DNA of 27,687 nucleotides from Candidatus Bathyarchaeota archaeon (GCA_018397055.1 JAGTQS010000012.1:1-27687); one strand, 5' to 3'; shown: positions 8,747 to 16,480, counted from the stretch's first letter. Made by a program: numbers and translations. The notes: generated by a model not told the origin, from the letters alone.

Positions 8747-11524
8747 TCACCCCTCAAATTTTTCACGCATAACATTTTTAGCCTTTTCCAAGGCTTTAAT
8801 GACGTTTTCAACCTTTGTTCCACCGCCTTGGGCAAAATCAGGTTTTCCACTTCCGCTTCCACCGAGTTCAGCAGCCGCAGCTTTCGCAATTTCTCTAGCG
8901 TCTACTTTGAGGTTCTGAGCTTCTTTTCCAACCATGACAATTACGCGTGCATTCTTATCTGTACTTATAAACACAATAACCGAACGTTTTTCGATGCTGA
9001 TAAGTTTACTTGCGACCTTAATTAACAAGTCAACGTCCGCTTCTTGGGAATCCAATATGCCTGCGACAAGCCTCAAGTCTTTTACAGTCTCTGCATTTAC
9101 CAAGTACTTTTCAGCCATAAACTGGGCCAAGCTGTTTGTCAGCCGTTCCTTATCTCTTCGAAGCTCCTTCCACTCTGCAACTGCATGTTCCACTGTGTTC
9201 TCGACTTTTTCAGTTTGAACCTCGAGAAGATCAGCTATCCTCAGAACCTTGGATTCCAAGTTTTGAACCGTTTTTATCGCTGCGTCTCCAGCACTGAAAA
9301 TCAGCCTTTCCACGCCGTCTTGGATACGTTCAGTTCGAATTATCTTTATAAGCCCAACCTCGCCTGTTGACTTGCAATGGGTTCCGCCGCAAGCCTCAAC
9401 TTCCCAGTTTTCTGTCTTGACGACGCGTATTTCGCGCCCTGGAACCACGCCGCCTTGGTAAAGTCTGAATCCGTACTTTTTCTCCGCTTCTTCCCTGGGT
9501 AGCCAGAAAGTTTCAACAGGCAAGTTTTCCATCACAACGTGGTTCGCAAGTCTTTCAATCTTGCTGATCTCGTCTGTTGTAAGCCTCTTGGGATGTGTGA
9601 TGTCAAGCCTCGTTCTTTCCACATCTTTCTGAGCCCCCGACTGCCAAACATGCTCTCCCAGAATTCTTCTAGCTGCGCCCATAACTAAATGGGTGGCGGT
9701 GTGATGCCTCATGAGGCTAAGCCTTCGTTCCCAATCAAGTTGGCCTAAAACCTCTTGTGTATCCACGGGAACAGGGCCTTCCAAGAAGTGAATGATTACC
9801 CCGCCAACTTTTTGAACATCAATGACCTTCGACTGTTTTCCGTTGAATTTCAGGTAGCCATGGTCAGAAGGCTGCCCGCCTCCTTCAGGATAGAAAGCTG
9901 TTTGGTCGAGAACCAAGCGGTTACCTAAGGCTCGTAGCACTTTGGCTTTAAATTCTTTAATGTAGGCATCTTCATAGTAAAGGCGTCGAGTTTCAGGTAA
10001 GTTCGAAAATTCTCCTTCGATGTCCTTGATTCCCTCTTTAGATGCATCTTTCAACGTTTCAGGAGCTGTAACGTGCCGTTCAGCAACATAGCTGTAGAAG
10101 TTATCAGGAACCTTAACCTCCACTCTTTCGGCTGCTGCTGTTTCAACGACGACTTCAGGAGTAAGCCCATGTGAATCGTAGAGTTCAACAATGTTCTCTA
10201 AAGGAACCTCCGTGACTCCCTTCTTCTTTTGTTCTTGAATCATTCTTTTCACTAGGTCTCGTCCCCGTTCAAGGGTCTGTTTATACTTTTCTTTTTCTAT
10301 GGAAAGCATCTCGAGAATCTCGTTACGCATCTCCTTTAGACGCGGAAAATCTTTACCCCAATAATCTATTTGCAAGTCAATTATGTCAGCCATCTTGTCC
10401 TCAATTGAAAGGTCTTTCAAAAGCCTGTAGGTCCGTCTTATCAGCAGCCGTGTGAGATATCCTTCTTGAACGTTCGAAGGGACAACGCCTTCTGCTAAAA
10501 GGAAAGCTAAACATTTCGTGTGGTCAACCATGCTGTAAACGCTTGTAACGGGCTTCACTGCACGATAAAGGCTGCTGTAATCTACGCTGATTTTTTTGGC
10601 GACTTTCTGCCAGTTTTGCGTGAAGCTTGAGGTTTTAGAAATTGAGATTAGCCCAGAAACCTTTGAAACCTCAGCAAGGAGCCCTTTGTCTGCTGATTCT
10701 ATTCCAGCTAAGTTCATGATTTTGTCCAGTAATTCGCCGTAAAAGGCTTCGAACCCGCTTATGCATCCTTGAGACAGCCAAGTGAACCTTTCGATACCGT
10801 AGCCAGTGTCCACAGTTCGTATGGGCAGCTCCATGAACTCGCCGTTCACAACTTTATACTTCATAAAAACCAAGGTGTCAACCTCAAGCCCTCGCACTAT
10901 ACTTTCAAGATCGGGACCTGCGTTTCCACCTCCTACCCAAACGCCTTCTTTGTAGACGATTTCCTCGGCTTTTATGCCTAAAGTCGAGGTTACGAATTCG
11001 TGATGGTAACTAACAGTCTCATCTTTCCAGTAAACTTCCTTATCAGGATAGTTGAATGCGTGGTGCCCACCCATCTCGAAAATTGTCAAGTGACGCCCAA
11101 ATGTGGGACCGACGCTGTCAAGGTCGGGAAACCTTACGCAAACTTGGCTTATGACAAGTGGATTAGCTGGAGGAGGAATCAGGCCCTCAGTAACGTACGG
11201 CTGAAAATCGATGATGCTTGCGTTCGTAAAGTACAGGTCGTCTCTCCAACGTGCAACAAGCGGATAAGGCTTTATTCTCGTATGTCCACGCTTTTCGAAA
11301 AAGGAAAGAAACGATTCACGCATCTCCTGCAAACTGTAAGGTTTTCTGGTCGGAGGGTTGCCGATAAATGTGTACTCAGCGCATCCTTTGCTGGTTGCCT
11401 CACCACAGTACACTTGGTCACTGTTCAGTGTCCAAAAAAACTCTCCGCATCGAGGGCACCTTTTTCTGGCATAGCCATACTCATTAAAAAAGGGAAGACG
11501 ATACTCCTCTTCAGTGAACTTCAT
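8747..11524 (-). CDS. alaS: Alanyl-tRNA synthetase, archaeal type
   Basis: Class II synthetase charging tRNA-Ala, 925 residues. The N-terminal Cys motif CPRCGEFF with later C40 and C48 is typical of archaeal AlaRS and probably binds zinc. The aminoacylation core follows, with DDLYFTNASIIDFQP and the FEMGGHHAFNYPDKE region. The editing domain has the zinc/catalytic HTATH motif (about residue 605) and CGGTHCKSTGEVG (about 713), used to clear Ser/Gly mischarging. The C-Ala (DHHA1) domain ends with a Gly-rich GGSGSGKPDFAQGGG stretch. Its own TATA-like box lies at 11586-11595. leuS overlaps its stop codon, an unusual synthetase pair. rpl12 lies just upstream on the same strand but has a separate terminator. 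Confidence 0.96.
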   Translation of the reverse strand: MKFTEEEYRLPFFNEYGYARKRCPRCGEFFWTLNSDQVYCGEATSKGCAEYTFIGNPPTRKPYSLQEMRESFLSFFEKRGHTRIKPYPLVARWRDDLYFTNASIIDFQPYVTEGLIPPPANPLVISQVCVRFPDLDSVGPTFGRHLTIFEMGGHHAFNYPDKEVYWKDETVSYHHEFVTSTLGIKAEEIVYKEGVWVGGGNAGPDLESIVRGLEVDTLVFMKYKVVNGEFMELPIRTVDTGYGIERFTWLSQGCISGFEAFYGELLDKIMNLAGIESADKGLLAEVSKVSGLISISKTSSFTQNWQKVAKKISVDYSSLYRAVKPVTSVYSMVDHTKCLAFLLAEGVVPSNVQEGYLTRLLIRRTYRLLKDLSIEDKMADIIDLQIDYWGKDFPRLKEMRNEILEMLSIEKEKYKQTLERGRDLVKRMIQEQKKKGVTEVPLENIVELYDSHGLTPEVVVETAAAERVEVKVPDNFYSYVAERHVTAPETLKDASKEGIKDIEGEFSNLPETRRLYYEDAYIKEFKAKVLRALGNRLVLDQTAFYPEGGGQPSDHGYLKFNGKQSKVIDVQKVGGVIIHFLEGPVPVDTQEVLGQLDWERRLSLMRHHTATHLVMGAARRILGEHVWQSGAQKDVERTRLDITHPKRLTTDEISKIERLANHVVMENLPVETFWLPREEAEKKYGFRLYQGGVVPGREIRVVKTENWEVEACGGTHCKSTGEVGLIKIIRTERIQDGVERLIFSAGDAAIKTVQNLESKVLRIADLLEVQTEKVENTVEHAVAEWKELRRDKERLTNSLAQFMAEKYLVNAETVKDLRLVAGILDSQEADVDLLIKVASKLISIEKRSVIVFISTDKNARVIVMVGKEAQNLKVDAREIAKAAAAELGGSGSGKPDFAQGGGTKVENVIKALEKAKNVMREKFEG

Positions 11525-11585
11525 AGGCCTCGTTCTCCATTAAACAGCGCCTTGCAACCACAAGTAAAGAGACAGGGAGCGTTAA

Positions 11586-11595
11586 TATATTTAAG
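11586..11595 (-). promoter_or_regulatory. TATA-like box for alaS-leuS
   Basis: The minus strand reads GGCTTAAATATATTAAC around this position, about 65 nt before ATG 11524. A start at about 11563 would give a 40-nt leader that contains GGAG and GAGG. Confidence 0.5.
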
Positions 11596-11650
11596 CCTCA
11601 ACAAGCCGTAATTCGCGAAATAATGACGGAAAGACCCGTTTTGAACTGAT

Positions 11651-11657
11651 AAAAAAA
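11651..11657 (-). terminator. U-tract terminator after rpl12
   Basis: The minus strand carries seven Ts within CTTCTTTTTTTATC beginning 7 nt after the rpl12 stop. Together with the alaS promoter just downstream this makes rpl12 look monocistronic. Confidence 0.5.
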
Positions 11658-11663
11658 GAAGAC

Positions 11664-11981
11664 TTAACCAAAAAGCGCCCCAAGGCCTTCTAAGGCTTCC
11701 TCTTCCTTCTTCTCTTCTTTCTTTTCCTCAACCTTCGGTTTCTGTTCAGCAGCGGGAGCCGCTGGCGCAGCTGTAGCTGTTGGAGCTGCTACGGTGGGCA
11801 TGAAGGTTGGAGCTGATTTTATAGCCTCATCGATGTTTACTTCGGAGAGAGCTGCAACGAGAGCCTTTACTCTGGTTTGGTCAACTTGTAAACCTGCAGA
11901 TTGAAGAACCTTGGTCACGTTGTCTTCGTCGATTGGTTTACCAGCCTTGTGTAATAACATGGCAGCATAGACGTATTCCAT
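11664..11981 (-). CDS. rpl12: Ribosomal protein L12 (aL12/P1)
   Basis: Archaeal P1-type stalk protein that dimerises, binds L10 and recruits translation factors aEF1A/aEF2. 105 residues from ATG 11981: an N-terminal dimerisation domain (MEYVYAAMLLHKAG onwards, to about residue 58), an Ala/Pro-rich hinge, a Lys/Glu-rich stretch, and the conserved factor-binding tail GLGALFG. AAGGTGA is 7 nt before ATG 11981, so that ATG is preferred over the in-frame TTG one codon upstream. The position is odd: in most archaea rpl12 follows rpl10, but here it is divergent from the secE-rpl10 block and lies upstream of alaS on the other strand. Confidence 0.96.
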   Translation of the reverse strand: MEYVYAAMLLHKAGKPIDEDNVTKVLQSAGLQVDQTRVKALVAALSEVNIDEAIKSAPTFMPTVAAPTATAAPAAPAAEQKPKVEEKKEEKKEEEALEGLGALFG

Positions 11982-12015
11982 CAACCATTCACCTTGATTA
12001 ATTGTTATTGGCCTT

Positions 12016-12026
12016 TAATTTATATT
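12016..12026 (-). promoter_or_regulatory. TATA-like box for rpl12
   Basis: The minus strand reads GAATATAAATTAAAGG, about 40 nt before ATG 11981, giving a leader of about 15 nt. The rest of the divergent spacer up to secE shows no other clear signal. Confidence 0.5.
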
Positions 12027-12157
12027 CAACCCTTCGAACATGGATGATCCAGTACTTAAATTTGTCGGAAAACTAAAGCCGTTGACTGAACATAAATTGC
12101 ACTAGCCTATCTCACTTCGCATAATTCGCTTATATGTGGCAGCGATCCAGAAATATT

Positions 12158-12167
12158 CTTATATATA
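12158..12167 (+). promoter_or_regulatory. TATA-like box for the secE-spt5-rpl operon
   Basis: CTTATATATA lies about 50 nt before the preferred secE start (TTG 12212); transcription from about 12190 would exclude the longer reading of secE. A weaker CTTATATG lies at 12129-12136. Confidence 0.5.
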
Positions 12168-12211
12168 GGTCATTTCTCCTTTTGTGTAAAGGATTTGCGA
12201 GATGTGTTGAT

Positions 12212-12391
12212 TTGGGACTAGGCTCTTTCCTTAAGTCTTGTTCAAGGTTGCTTAGGTTAGCGAAGAAGCCTGACAAAACCGAGGTTTGGCTAACTATAAA
12301 GGTTTGCGCGGCAGGAATAACCCTCGTAGGTTTAGTTGGATTCATCATCAATATTCTGAATTCGTTCATTAAAGGTGCAACTTTAGGGTAG
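12212..12391 (+). CDS. secE: Protein translocase subunit SecE (Sec61 gamma)
   Basis: Small single-span subunit of the SecYEG/Sec61 channel. The conserved amphipathic helix SRLLRLAKKPDKTEVW leads into one membrane helix (about residues 31-53, ending NSFIKGATLG). The open frame reaches back to ATG 12134, giving 85 residues, but the first 26 look random and contain the TATA-like box. I therefore prefer TTG 12212 (59 residues, the usual size of about 60); TTG 12182 is another option. No strong ribosome-binding site decides this. spt5 begins 6 nt after the stop, the common archaeal secE-spt5-ribosomal protein order. Confidence 0.85.
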   Translation: MGLGSFLKSCSRLLRLAKKPDKTEVWLTIKVCAAGITLVGLVGFIINILNSFIKGATLG

Positions 12392-12397
12392 GAATAG

Positions 12398-12889
12398 ATG
12401 AAGATGGCTGCAGAAGAACGTTCAACAATAATTTTTGCTGTGAGAACCACTGTTGGTCAAGAAAGAAACGTGGCAAACCTTATTACTGGAAGAGCTGAGG
12501 CTAACAAAATCCCTATAAAGGCCATTCTTGTTCCCGAAACATTAAAGGGTTACATTTTCATCGAGGCAAACGGTCCACATGTCGTTGAAGAAGCGATTAT
12601 GGGCATTAAACACATCAGATCAAGAGTGCCTGGAGTTGTGTCTCTGTCTGAGGTTGAAAAGTACATCGTTGTGCGGCCGATAATTGAGGAGCTAAACGTA
12701 AACGATATCGTGGAGGTCACAGGGGGACCGTTCAAGGGAATGAGGGCCAAAATTACGGGGATAGATAGAACAAAAGAGGAGGTTACAATCGAACTTCTCG
12801 AAGCAACGTTTACGTTACCCATTACAGTTCACGCTGATTACGTGAAAGTCACTGAAAAAGGAGAACAAACAAACGTGGAGGAAAAATGA
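12398..12889 (+). CDS. spt5: Transcription elongation factor Spt5 (NusG family)
   Basis: Archaeal Spt5 binds the RNA polymerase clamp, usually with Spt4, raises processivity and links transcription to translation. 163 residues: an NGN domain (FAVRTTVGQERNVANLI to about residue 90) and a KOW domain (VEVTGGPFKGMRAKITGID, about 107-125), the standard archaeal layout. The ATG at 12398 or the ATG two codons later may be the start. Its TGA stop overlaps the start region of rpl11 (ATGATG), which suggests coupled translation in the operon. Confidence 0.95.
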   Translation: MKMAAEERSTIIFAVRTTVGQERNVANLITGRAEANKIPIKAILVPETLKGYIFIEANGPHVVEEAIMGIKHIRSRVPGVVSLSEVEKYIVVRPIIEELNVNDIVEVTGGPFKGMRAKITGIDRTKEEVTIELLEATFTLPITVHADYVKVTEKGEQTNVEEK

Positions 12890-13374
12890 TGCCTGAAAAG
12901 AAGGTTGTTGAAGCACTCATCGCTGGCGGACAAGCAACAGCAGGACCGCCACTTGGCCCAGCCTTAGGTCCGTTAGGTGTAAACGTTCTCATGATTGTAA
13001 ACAAGATTAACGAGTTGACAAGTAGCTATGCCGGCATGAAGGTTCCAGTTAAGATTACTGTTGATCCAGACACAAAGGAGTTCGAGGTAACTGTGGGAAT
13101 CCCGACTACTGGAGCACTAATAGTTAAGGAGACCGGAATTCAGAAGGGATCAGGAACTCCGCACACAACGAAGGTTGGCAACATTTCCATGGAGCAGGTA
13201 TTGAAGATTGCCAAAATTAAGCAACCTACGCTTCTTGCGAAAACCTTGAAGGCCGCTGTGAAGGAGATCGTTGGAACATGCCGCTCTATGGGAGTAACGG
13301 TTGACCAGAAGGACGCTAAAGACGTCATGAAAGAGATTGATGAAGGAGTCTACGATAGTATTCTGGAAAAATAG
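12889..13374 (+). CDS. rpl11: Ribosomal protein L11
   Basis: Large-subunit protein at the base of the stalk that binds the GTPase-associated centre of 23S rRNA together with L10. 161 residues. The N-terminal domain shows GGQATAGPPLGPALGP (13-28), the family signature. The C-terminal RNA-binding domain has IQKGSG, then KIKQP and GTCRSMGVTVD. Of two adjacent ATGs (12886 and 12889) I prefer the second because GGAGG (12877-12881) is 7 nt before it; it shares one base with the spt5 stop. A 64-nt gap to rpl1 follows, containing a T-rich segment. Confidence 0.96.
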   Translation: MPEKKVVEALIAGGQATAGPPLGPALGPLGVNVLMIVNKINELTSSYAGMKVPVKITVDPDTKEFEVTVGIPTTGALIVKETGIQKGSGTPHTTKVGNISMEQVLKIAKIKQPTLLAKTLKAAVKEIVGTCRSMGVTVDQKDAKDVMKEIDEGVYDSILEK

Positions 13375-13390
13375 GGATGTGAAAGGTAAC

Positions 13391-13399
13391 CTTTTTATT
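13391..13399 (+). promoter_or_regulatory. Possible internal promoter or attenuator before rpl1
   Basis: CTTTTTATT follows a purine-rich AAAGGTAAC stretch in the only sizeable gap of the ribosomal operon. It could be a TATA box giving a ~20-nt leader for rpl1, or a T-run that partly ends transcription after rpl11. Archaeal L1 represses its own mRNA in some species; I could not identify an L1 binding site here. Confidence 0.3.
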
Positions 13400-13438
13400 A
13401 GCGATTTGGAATTTTTTGTCGAAACTGAGGCCTAATGT

Positions 13439-14089
13439 ATGTCCATAGAACCGAAAACCCTTAAAGACGCAATCAAAGAATTAAGGGAAAAGTCGGCTAA
13501 AAGGAACTTCAACCAGACTATAGAGCTGATTATCAACCTTAAAGACATTGACATGAAGCAGCCAGAAGGCAGAATACAGGAAAGAATCGAGCTTCCTCAT
13601 ACTCTAGGCAAAAAGGTTTCTGTCTGTGTTCTCGCTGACGGTGACATGGCTCTTAGGGCGAGAAGGGGAGGCGCAGACATGGTTCTCGAAAGTTCCGAAA
13701 TTCAAGGCTTGTCCACTGACAAAAAGCGGCAAAGGCAAATAGCTAAAATGATGGATGTTTTTATTTCCTCAGCTCCTCTTATGCCTCTCGTTGGAAGGGC
13801 TTTAGGTGGCATTTTGGGGCCAAGGGGGAAGATGCCTGTTCCCATTCCTCCAACAGCCAATATTGAGCAGGAAATTGAGAGGCAGAAAAGGTTTGTGCTT
13901 GTGAGAGCTCGGAACCAGCCGATTTTGCAGTGTCGAATTGGGACGGAAAACATGTCTGACGATGAAATTGCTGAGAACGTTCAGACCATAATTAGAAGAG
14001 TTACGGCTAGGCTTAAAAAGGGCATAAAAAATGTGGATGCTATATATCTTAAAACAACGATGGGGCATCCTGTGAAAATAAGCGTCTAG
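13439..14089 (+). CDS. rpl1: Ribosomal protein L1
   Basis: Forms the L1 stalk at the E site and in several archaea also represses its own operon. 216 residues, normal size. Domain I starts with the FNQTIELIINLKDIDMKQP strand region; domain II includes MPLVGRALGGILGPRGKMP and PIPPTANIEQEI; the end returns to domain I with KTTMGHPVKISV, typical for L1. GAGG at 13427-13430 precedes ATG 13439 by 8 nt. rpl10 begins 11 nt after its stop. Confidence 0.96.
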   Translation: MSIEPKTLKDAIKELREKSAKRNFNQTIELIINLKDIDMKQPEGRIQERIELPHTLGKKVSVCVLADGDMALRARRGGADMVLESSEIQGLSTDKKRQRQIAKMMDVFISSAPLMPLVGRALGGILGPRGKMPVPIPPTANIEQEIERQKRFVLVRARNQPILQCRIGTENMSDDEIAENVQTIIRRVTARLKKGIKNVDAIYLKTTMGHPVKISV

Positions 14090-14100
14090 GTGATTGAGAA

Positions 14101-14946
14101 TTGGAGCGGCGTGCAATACGTGAAAAGGCAGAAAGCGTTAAGGAGATACAAGACATCACCCAAAGGTATCCTTCAATCGGGATTGCCAGTCTACATAAGG
14201 TTCGGTCATCTCAGCTCCAAGAACTAAGGAAGAAGCTTCAAGGCGCTGCGCAGGTTCAAGTGTTAAAAAATTCGCTGTTCGAACGGGCAATTACGGATTT
14301 ATCGATCCCGAACGCAGAGAAACTTAAAGACTACCTGAAAGGTTCAAACGTTTATCTTTTCACAAACCTCAATCCCTTCAAACTTGAGCGAATAATCGAA
14401 AAAAGTAAGGTTAAAGCCTCTGCAAAGGTCGGGGACGTAGCTTCAGAAGACGCGGTGGTTCCTGCTGGAAACACTGGGCTTCCACCTGGACCAATCATAA
14501 GTCAGCTGAACTCGGTTGGAATACCTACACGGATTGAGTCTGGAAGTGTGTGGGTGAACCGGGACACGGTTGTTGTTAGAAAAGGAGAAGTGATTTCTGA
14601 AAGTCTCGCTCCGATTTTGTCTAAGCTCGGCATAAAACCCGTAGAGATGGGATTAACCATTAAGGTAGTTTATGACAACGGCGTCATCATACGTGAGGAA
14701 CAGTTAAAGTTAGACATTGATGAGTACAAAAAGAGCATAGGCGAAGCGTACACCGAAGCGTTAAATCTGTCTTTAAATGCTGCGGTTCCCATGCTTGAGA
14801 ACATCGCGGTTCTCATCCAAATCGCTGCTTCGGAAGCACATAACCTTGCTATGAACGCAAGTGTAATTTCTCCAGAAACAATAGTAGACCTTGTAAGAAG
14901 GGCTTATTTTGAAGCTAGTGCTTTATCATCTAAGATACCAGGTTGA
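14101..14946 (+). CDS. rpl10: Ribosomal protein L10 (P0), without acidic tail
   Basis: Stalk base protein that binds 23S rRNA with L11 and holds L12 dimers. The N-terminal rRNA-binding domain (about 1-100) and the VGDVASEDAVVPAGNTGLPP insertion domain are present. After VVYDNGVIIREEQLKLD comes the helical spine with three candidate L12-dimer helices (AYTEALNLSLNAAVP; IAVLIQIAASEAHNLAMN; SPETIVDLVRRAYFEAS). The protein ends at 281 residues, right after the spine; many archaeal P0 proteins are about 330-340 long and end in a Lys/Glu-rich GLGALFG tail. No such tail is encoded in any frame after the stop, so this is not a simple frameshift. Start TTG 14101 has AGGTGA 7 nt upstream. Confidence 0.93.
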   Translation: MERRAIREKAESVKEIQDITQRYPSIGIASLHKVRSSQLQELRKKLQGAAQVQVLKNSLFERAITDLSIPNAEKLKDYLKGSNVYLFTNLNPFKLERIIEKSKVKASAKVGDVASEDAVVPAGNTGLPPGPIISQLNSVGIPTRIESGSVWVNRDTVVVRKGEVISESLAPILSKLGIKPVEMGLTIKVVYDNGVIIREEQLKLDIDEYKKSIGEAYTEALNLSLNAAVPMLENIAVLIQIAASEAHNLAMNASVISPETIVDLVRRAYFEASALSSKIPG

Positions 14947-14970
14947 AAGGGCTAAGAAACGCCGAAAAGC

Positions 14971-15813
14971 CTAGATTTTCTCGACTTCTAAGCCGACCTC
15001 AGCTAACAATCTAAGCAGTCGGCTTTTATCCGCGCCTGTTATGCCCTTCCAGTCCAGAACTGCTTTTTTAACAGGTTCCACGGTTTTAGCTACGCATTGT
15101 CTCAAGATTTCGGTATCTATCTTGCTGACTGCGTATTTTGGGATAATGTGGCCAAATGCAGTTTCAGTTTCTAAGGCTTTTCGCGTGAACTTCATGTTGT
15201 AGTGTGGTCCTCCAACCCCCAGAACAGCGTAGTCCACAGTGTCAGCGGCTGCGGCGGCTAACGCGGCTCTTGCAACGGCTTCAGCTGCTTCTTGGTCTTG
15301 CCACTGTTTTTCGGAGCTTCCAAGTTCCACAAACATCGTGGGCACATTTAACGATGGACCGTGGTGCGTGCATTCGTAGGATACCTCGTATTCTAGGCCT
15401 TTCTCAACTTGAGCTTCCTTCATTGCTTTCAAGGCCTCTCTCATTGCGCTTGCAGGAGAAATAGACACGGTTCTAGGCAGTCCACCTAGCTCTGCGTCGC
15501 CAAGGTTTCCAGGTGTGTGAACAGACAATGTTGGAGTCCCACTGAGACTCTTATGGCGTGAAAGAAAAACAAGTAGCCTTAAAGGCGAAGGAAAACTTAG
15601 TTCCTGAGTGTTCACCGAGTCTTGGTCGACGTAGATGAGCTTCGCAGTTCCGCCTTCTGCTAAAGTTTTTGAAAACACAGGGTTGCCACAAAAAGTTTCT
15701 TCAGCTCTTTTGAAGCCTTGGCCTTTAACAAGTTTCTCAGCAATGTTCATCGCTGCGATGTCTTTTTTTGAGGCGACAAAAAGAATCAAAACACGTCCTT
15801 CCTGACTTGCCAT
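14971..15813 (-). CDS. dtdA: D-aminoacyl-tRNA deacylase (DTD2/GEK1 type)
   Basis: Zinc-dependent enzyme of archaea and plants that hydrolyses D-aminoacyl-tRNA and protects translation. 280 residues, the usual size. Family motifs in order: FLSRHKS (83-89), SVHTPGN (97-103), ECTHHGPS (147-154) followed by ELGSSEKQW (163-171), and GVGGPHYN (199-206); the conserved His and Glu residues probably bind the metal and substrate. A TATA-like GTTTAAAC (15840-15847) about 27 nt before ATG 15813 suggests a leaderless or nearly leaderless mRNA. Convergent with rpl10. Confidence 0.93.
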   Translation of the reverse strand: MASQEGRVLILFVASKKDIAAMNIAEKLVKGQGFKRAEETFCGNPVFSKTLAEGGTAKLIYVDQDSVNTQELSFPSPLRLLVFLSRHKSLSGTPTLSVHTPGNLGDAELGGLPRTVSISPASAMREALKAMKEAQVEKGLEYEVSYECTHHGPSLNVPTMFVELGSSEKQWQDQEAAEAVARAALAAAAADTVDYAVLGVGGPHYNMKFTRKALETETAFGHIIPKYAVSKIDTEILRQCVAKTVEPVKKAVLDWKGITGADKSRLLRLLAEVGLEVEKI

Positions 15814-15928
15814 TAAAAGTGTGTAACCCGTGAACCGTGTTTAAACCCGGCTAAAAAACATCGTTATTCGTTTGGTAGCTGAATGTTCAAAGACACATTA
15901 AAGGTTTTTATTACATTGATAGACCCAC

Positions 15929-15943
15929 AAAAAAAGAAAAAAA
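15929..15943 (-). terminator. U-tract terminator after the Lrp-like pair
   Basis: On the minus strand two runs of seven Ts separated by a C begin about 8 nt after the stop of the downstream Lrp-like gene. This is a strong archaeal-type U-tract. Confidence 0.6.
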
Positions 15944-15950
15944 GGGTTAG

Positions 15951-16175
15951 CTAGGCTTCCGCAAGGGTCTCTGTGCTTCGGACACCCGCAATCTCGTTAA
16001 TTCTACCCGTGATGTCTCTGAGTTGCTTGTAGTCCTCAACCTCGAGGAAAACAGCTATGTCAAAACGGCCATAAGTAAAATAGGCTTTCCTAACTTCCTT
16101 TATTGCCTGAACCGCAGCCAGTATCGCATCAGCCTTCGTCGGAACAACCTTTAACAAGACACACGCATTAAGCAA
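15951..16175 (-). CDS. Stand-alone Lrp/AsnC ligand-binding (RAM) domain, second copy
   Basis: 74 residues that form only the alpha-beta regulatory domain of Lrp/AsnC proteins, without any DNA-binding helix-turn-helix. The fold signs are the opening strand ACVLLKVVP, a helix, then YFTYGRFDIAVFLEVED (the G-R-(F/Y)-D turn of the family) and the closing VRSTETLAEA strand. TTG 16175 has GGAGG 7 nt upstream, and an in-frame stop lies just before it, so this start is firm. It follows the paralogous gene by 16 nt. Such proteins usually form decamers or associate with full Lrp proteins as amino-acid sensors; the ligand here is unknown. Confidence 0.85.
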   Translation of the reverse strand: MLNACVLLKVVPTKADAILAAVQAIKEVRKAYFTYGRFDIAVFLEVEDYKQLRDITGRINEIAGVRSTETLAEA

Positions 16176-16191
16176 TCAACCATCCTCCATT

Positions 16192-16422
16192 TCACTGCGT
16201 AACCTCAACCAAGGTTTCCGTGAAAACCACTCCAGCCAGCCTTCCAAGCCTCAGAATAGTCGGCCCAAGATCCTTAGGATCCTTCACTTCGACATCTGCC
16301 ACCACATCGAATCTGCCAAGCACCGGGAAAACACGCTGAACACCCTTCACTTGACGCAGCGCCTTAACAGCCTCGTCAAACTTGCCCGAAGCAGTCCGAA
16401 CCAAAACACAAGCCGAAACCAA
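16192..16422 (-). CDS. Stand-alone Lrp/AsnC ligand-binding (RAM) domain, first copy
   Basis: 76 residues from TTG 16422, again only the ligand-binding domain: SACVLVRT strand, helix, FPVLGRFDVVADVEVKD, and closing VVFTETLVEV. It aligns from end to end with the downstream gene (MVSACVLV against MLNACVLL; GRFDVV against GRFDIA), so the pair probably arose by tandem duplication. The frame extends to GTG 16431, but GAGGTG at 16435-16430 fits TTG 16422 at 7 nt, and that start matches the paralogue. Probably cotranscribed with it from a TATA-like box at 16463-16473. Confidence 0.85.
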   Translation of the reverse strand: MVSACVLVRTASGKFDEAVKALRQVKGVQRVFPVLGRFDVVADVEVKDPKDLGPTILRLGRLAGVVFTETLVEVTQ

Positions 16423-16462
16423 CAAACACACCTCAACACAAATAATACAACAATAAACAACT

Positions 16463-16473
16463 TATAATAATTA
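16463..16473 (-). promoter_or_regulatory. TATA-like box for the Lrp-like pair
   Basis: The minus strand reads AATTATTATAAG about 45 nt before TTG 16422. It lies at the edge of the AT-rich island, so AT content lowers the weight of this call. Confidence 0.4.
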
Positions 16474-16480
16474 TCTTAAT

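Noticed and set aside
11000..11611. 203-codon plus-strand ORF opposite alaS
   Set aside because: Lies opposite the conserved N-terminal part of AlaRS; composition is that of a complementary-strand shadow.
12038..12091. Possible C/D box RNA between rpl12 and secE (GGATGAT ... CTGA)
   Set aside because: The C box does not match RUGAUGA, and no paired C'/D' boxes or terminal stem are visible.
14947..14970. L10 tail lost by a frameshift at the end of rpl10
   Set aside because: None of the three frames after the stop encodes a Lys/Glu-rich GLGALFG-type segment, and dtdA ends almost immediately on the other strand.
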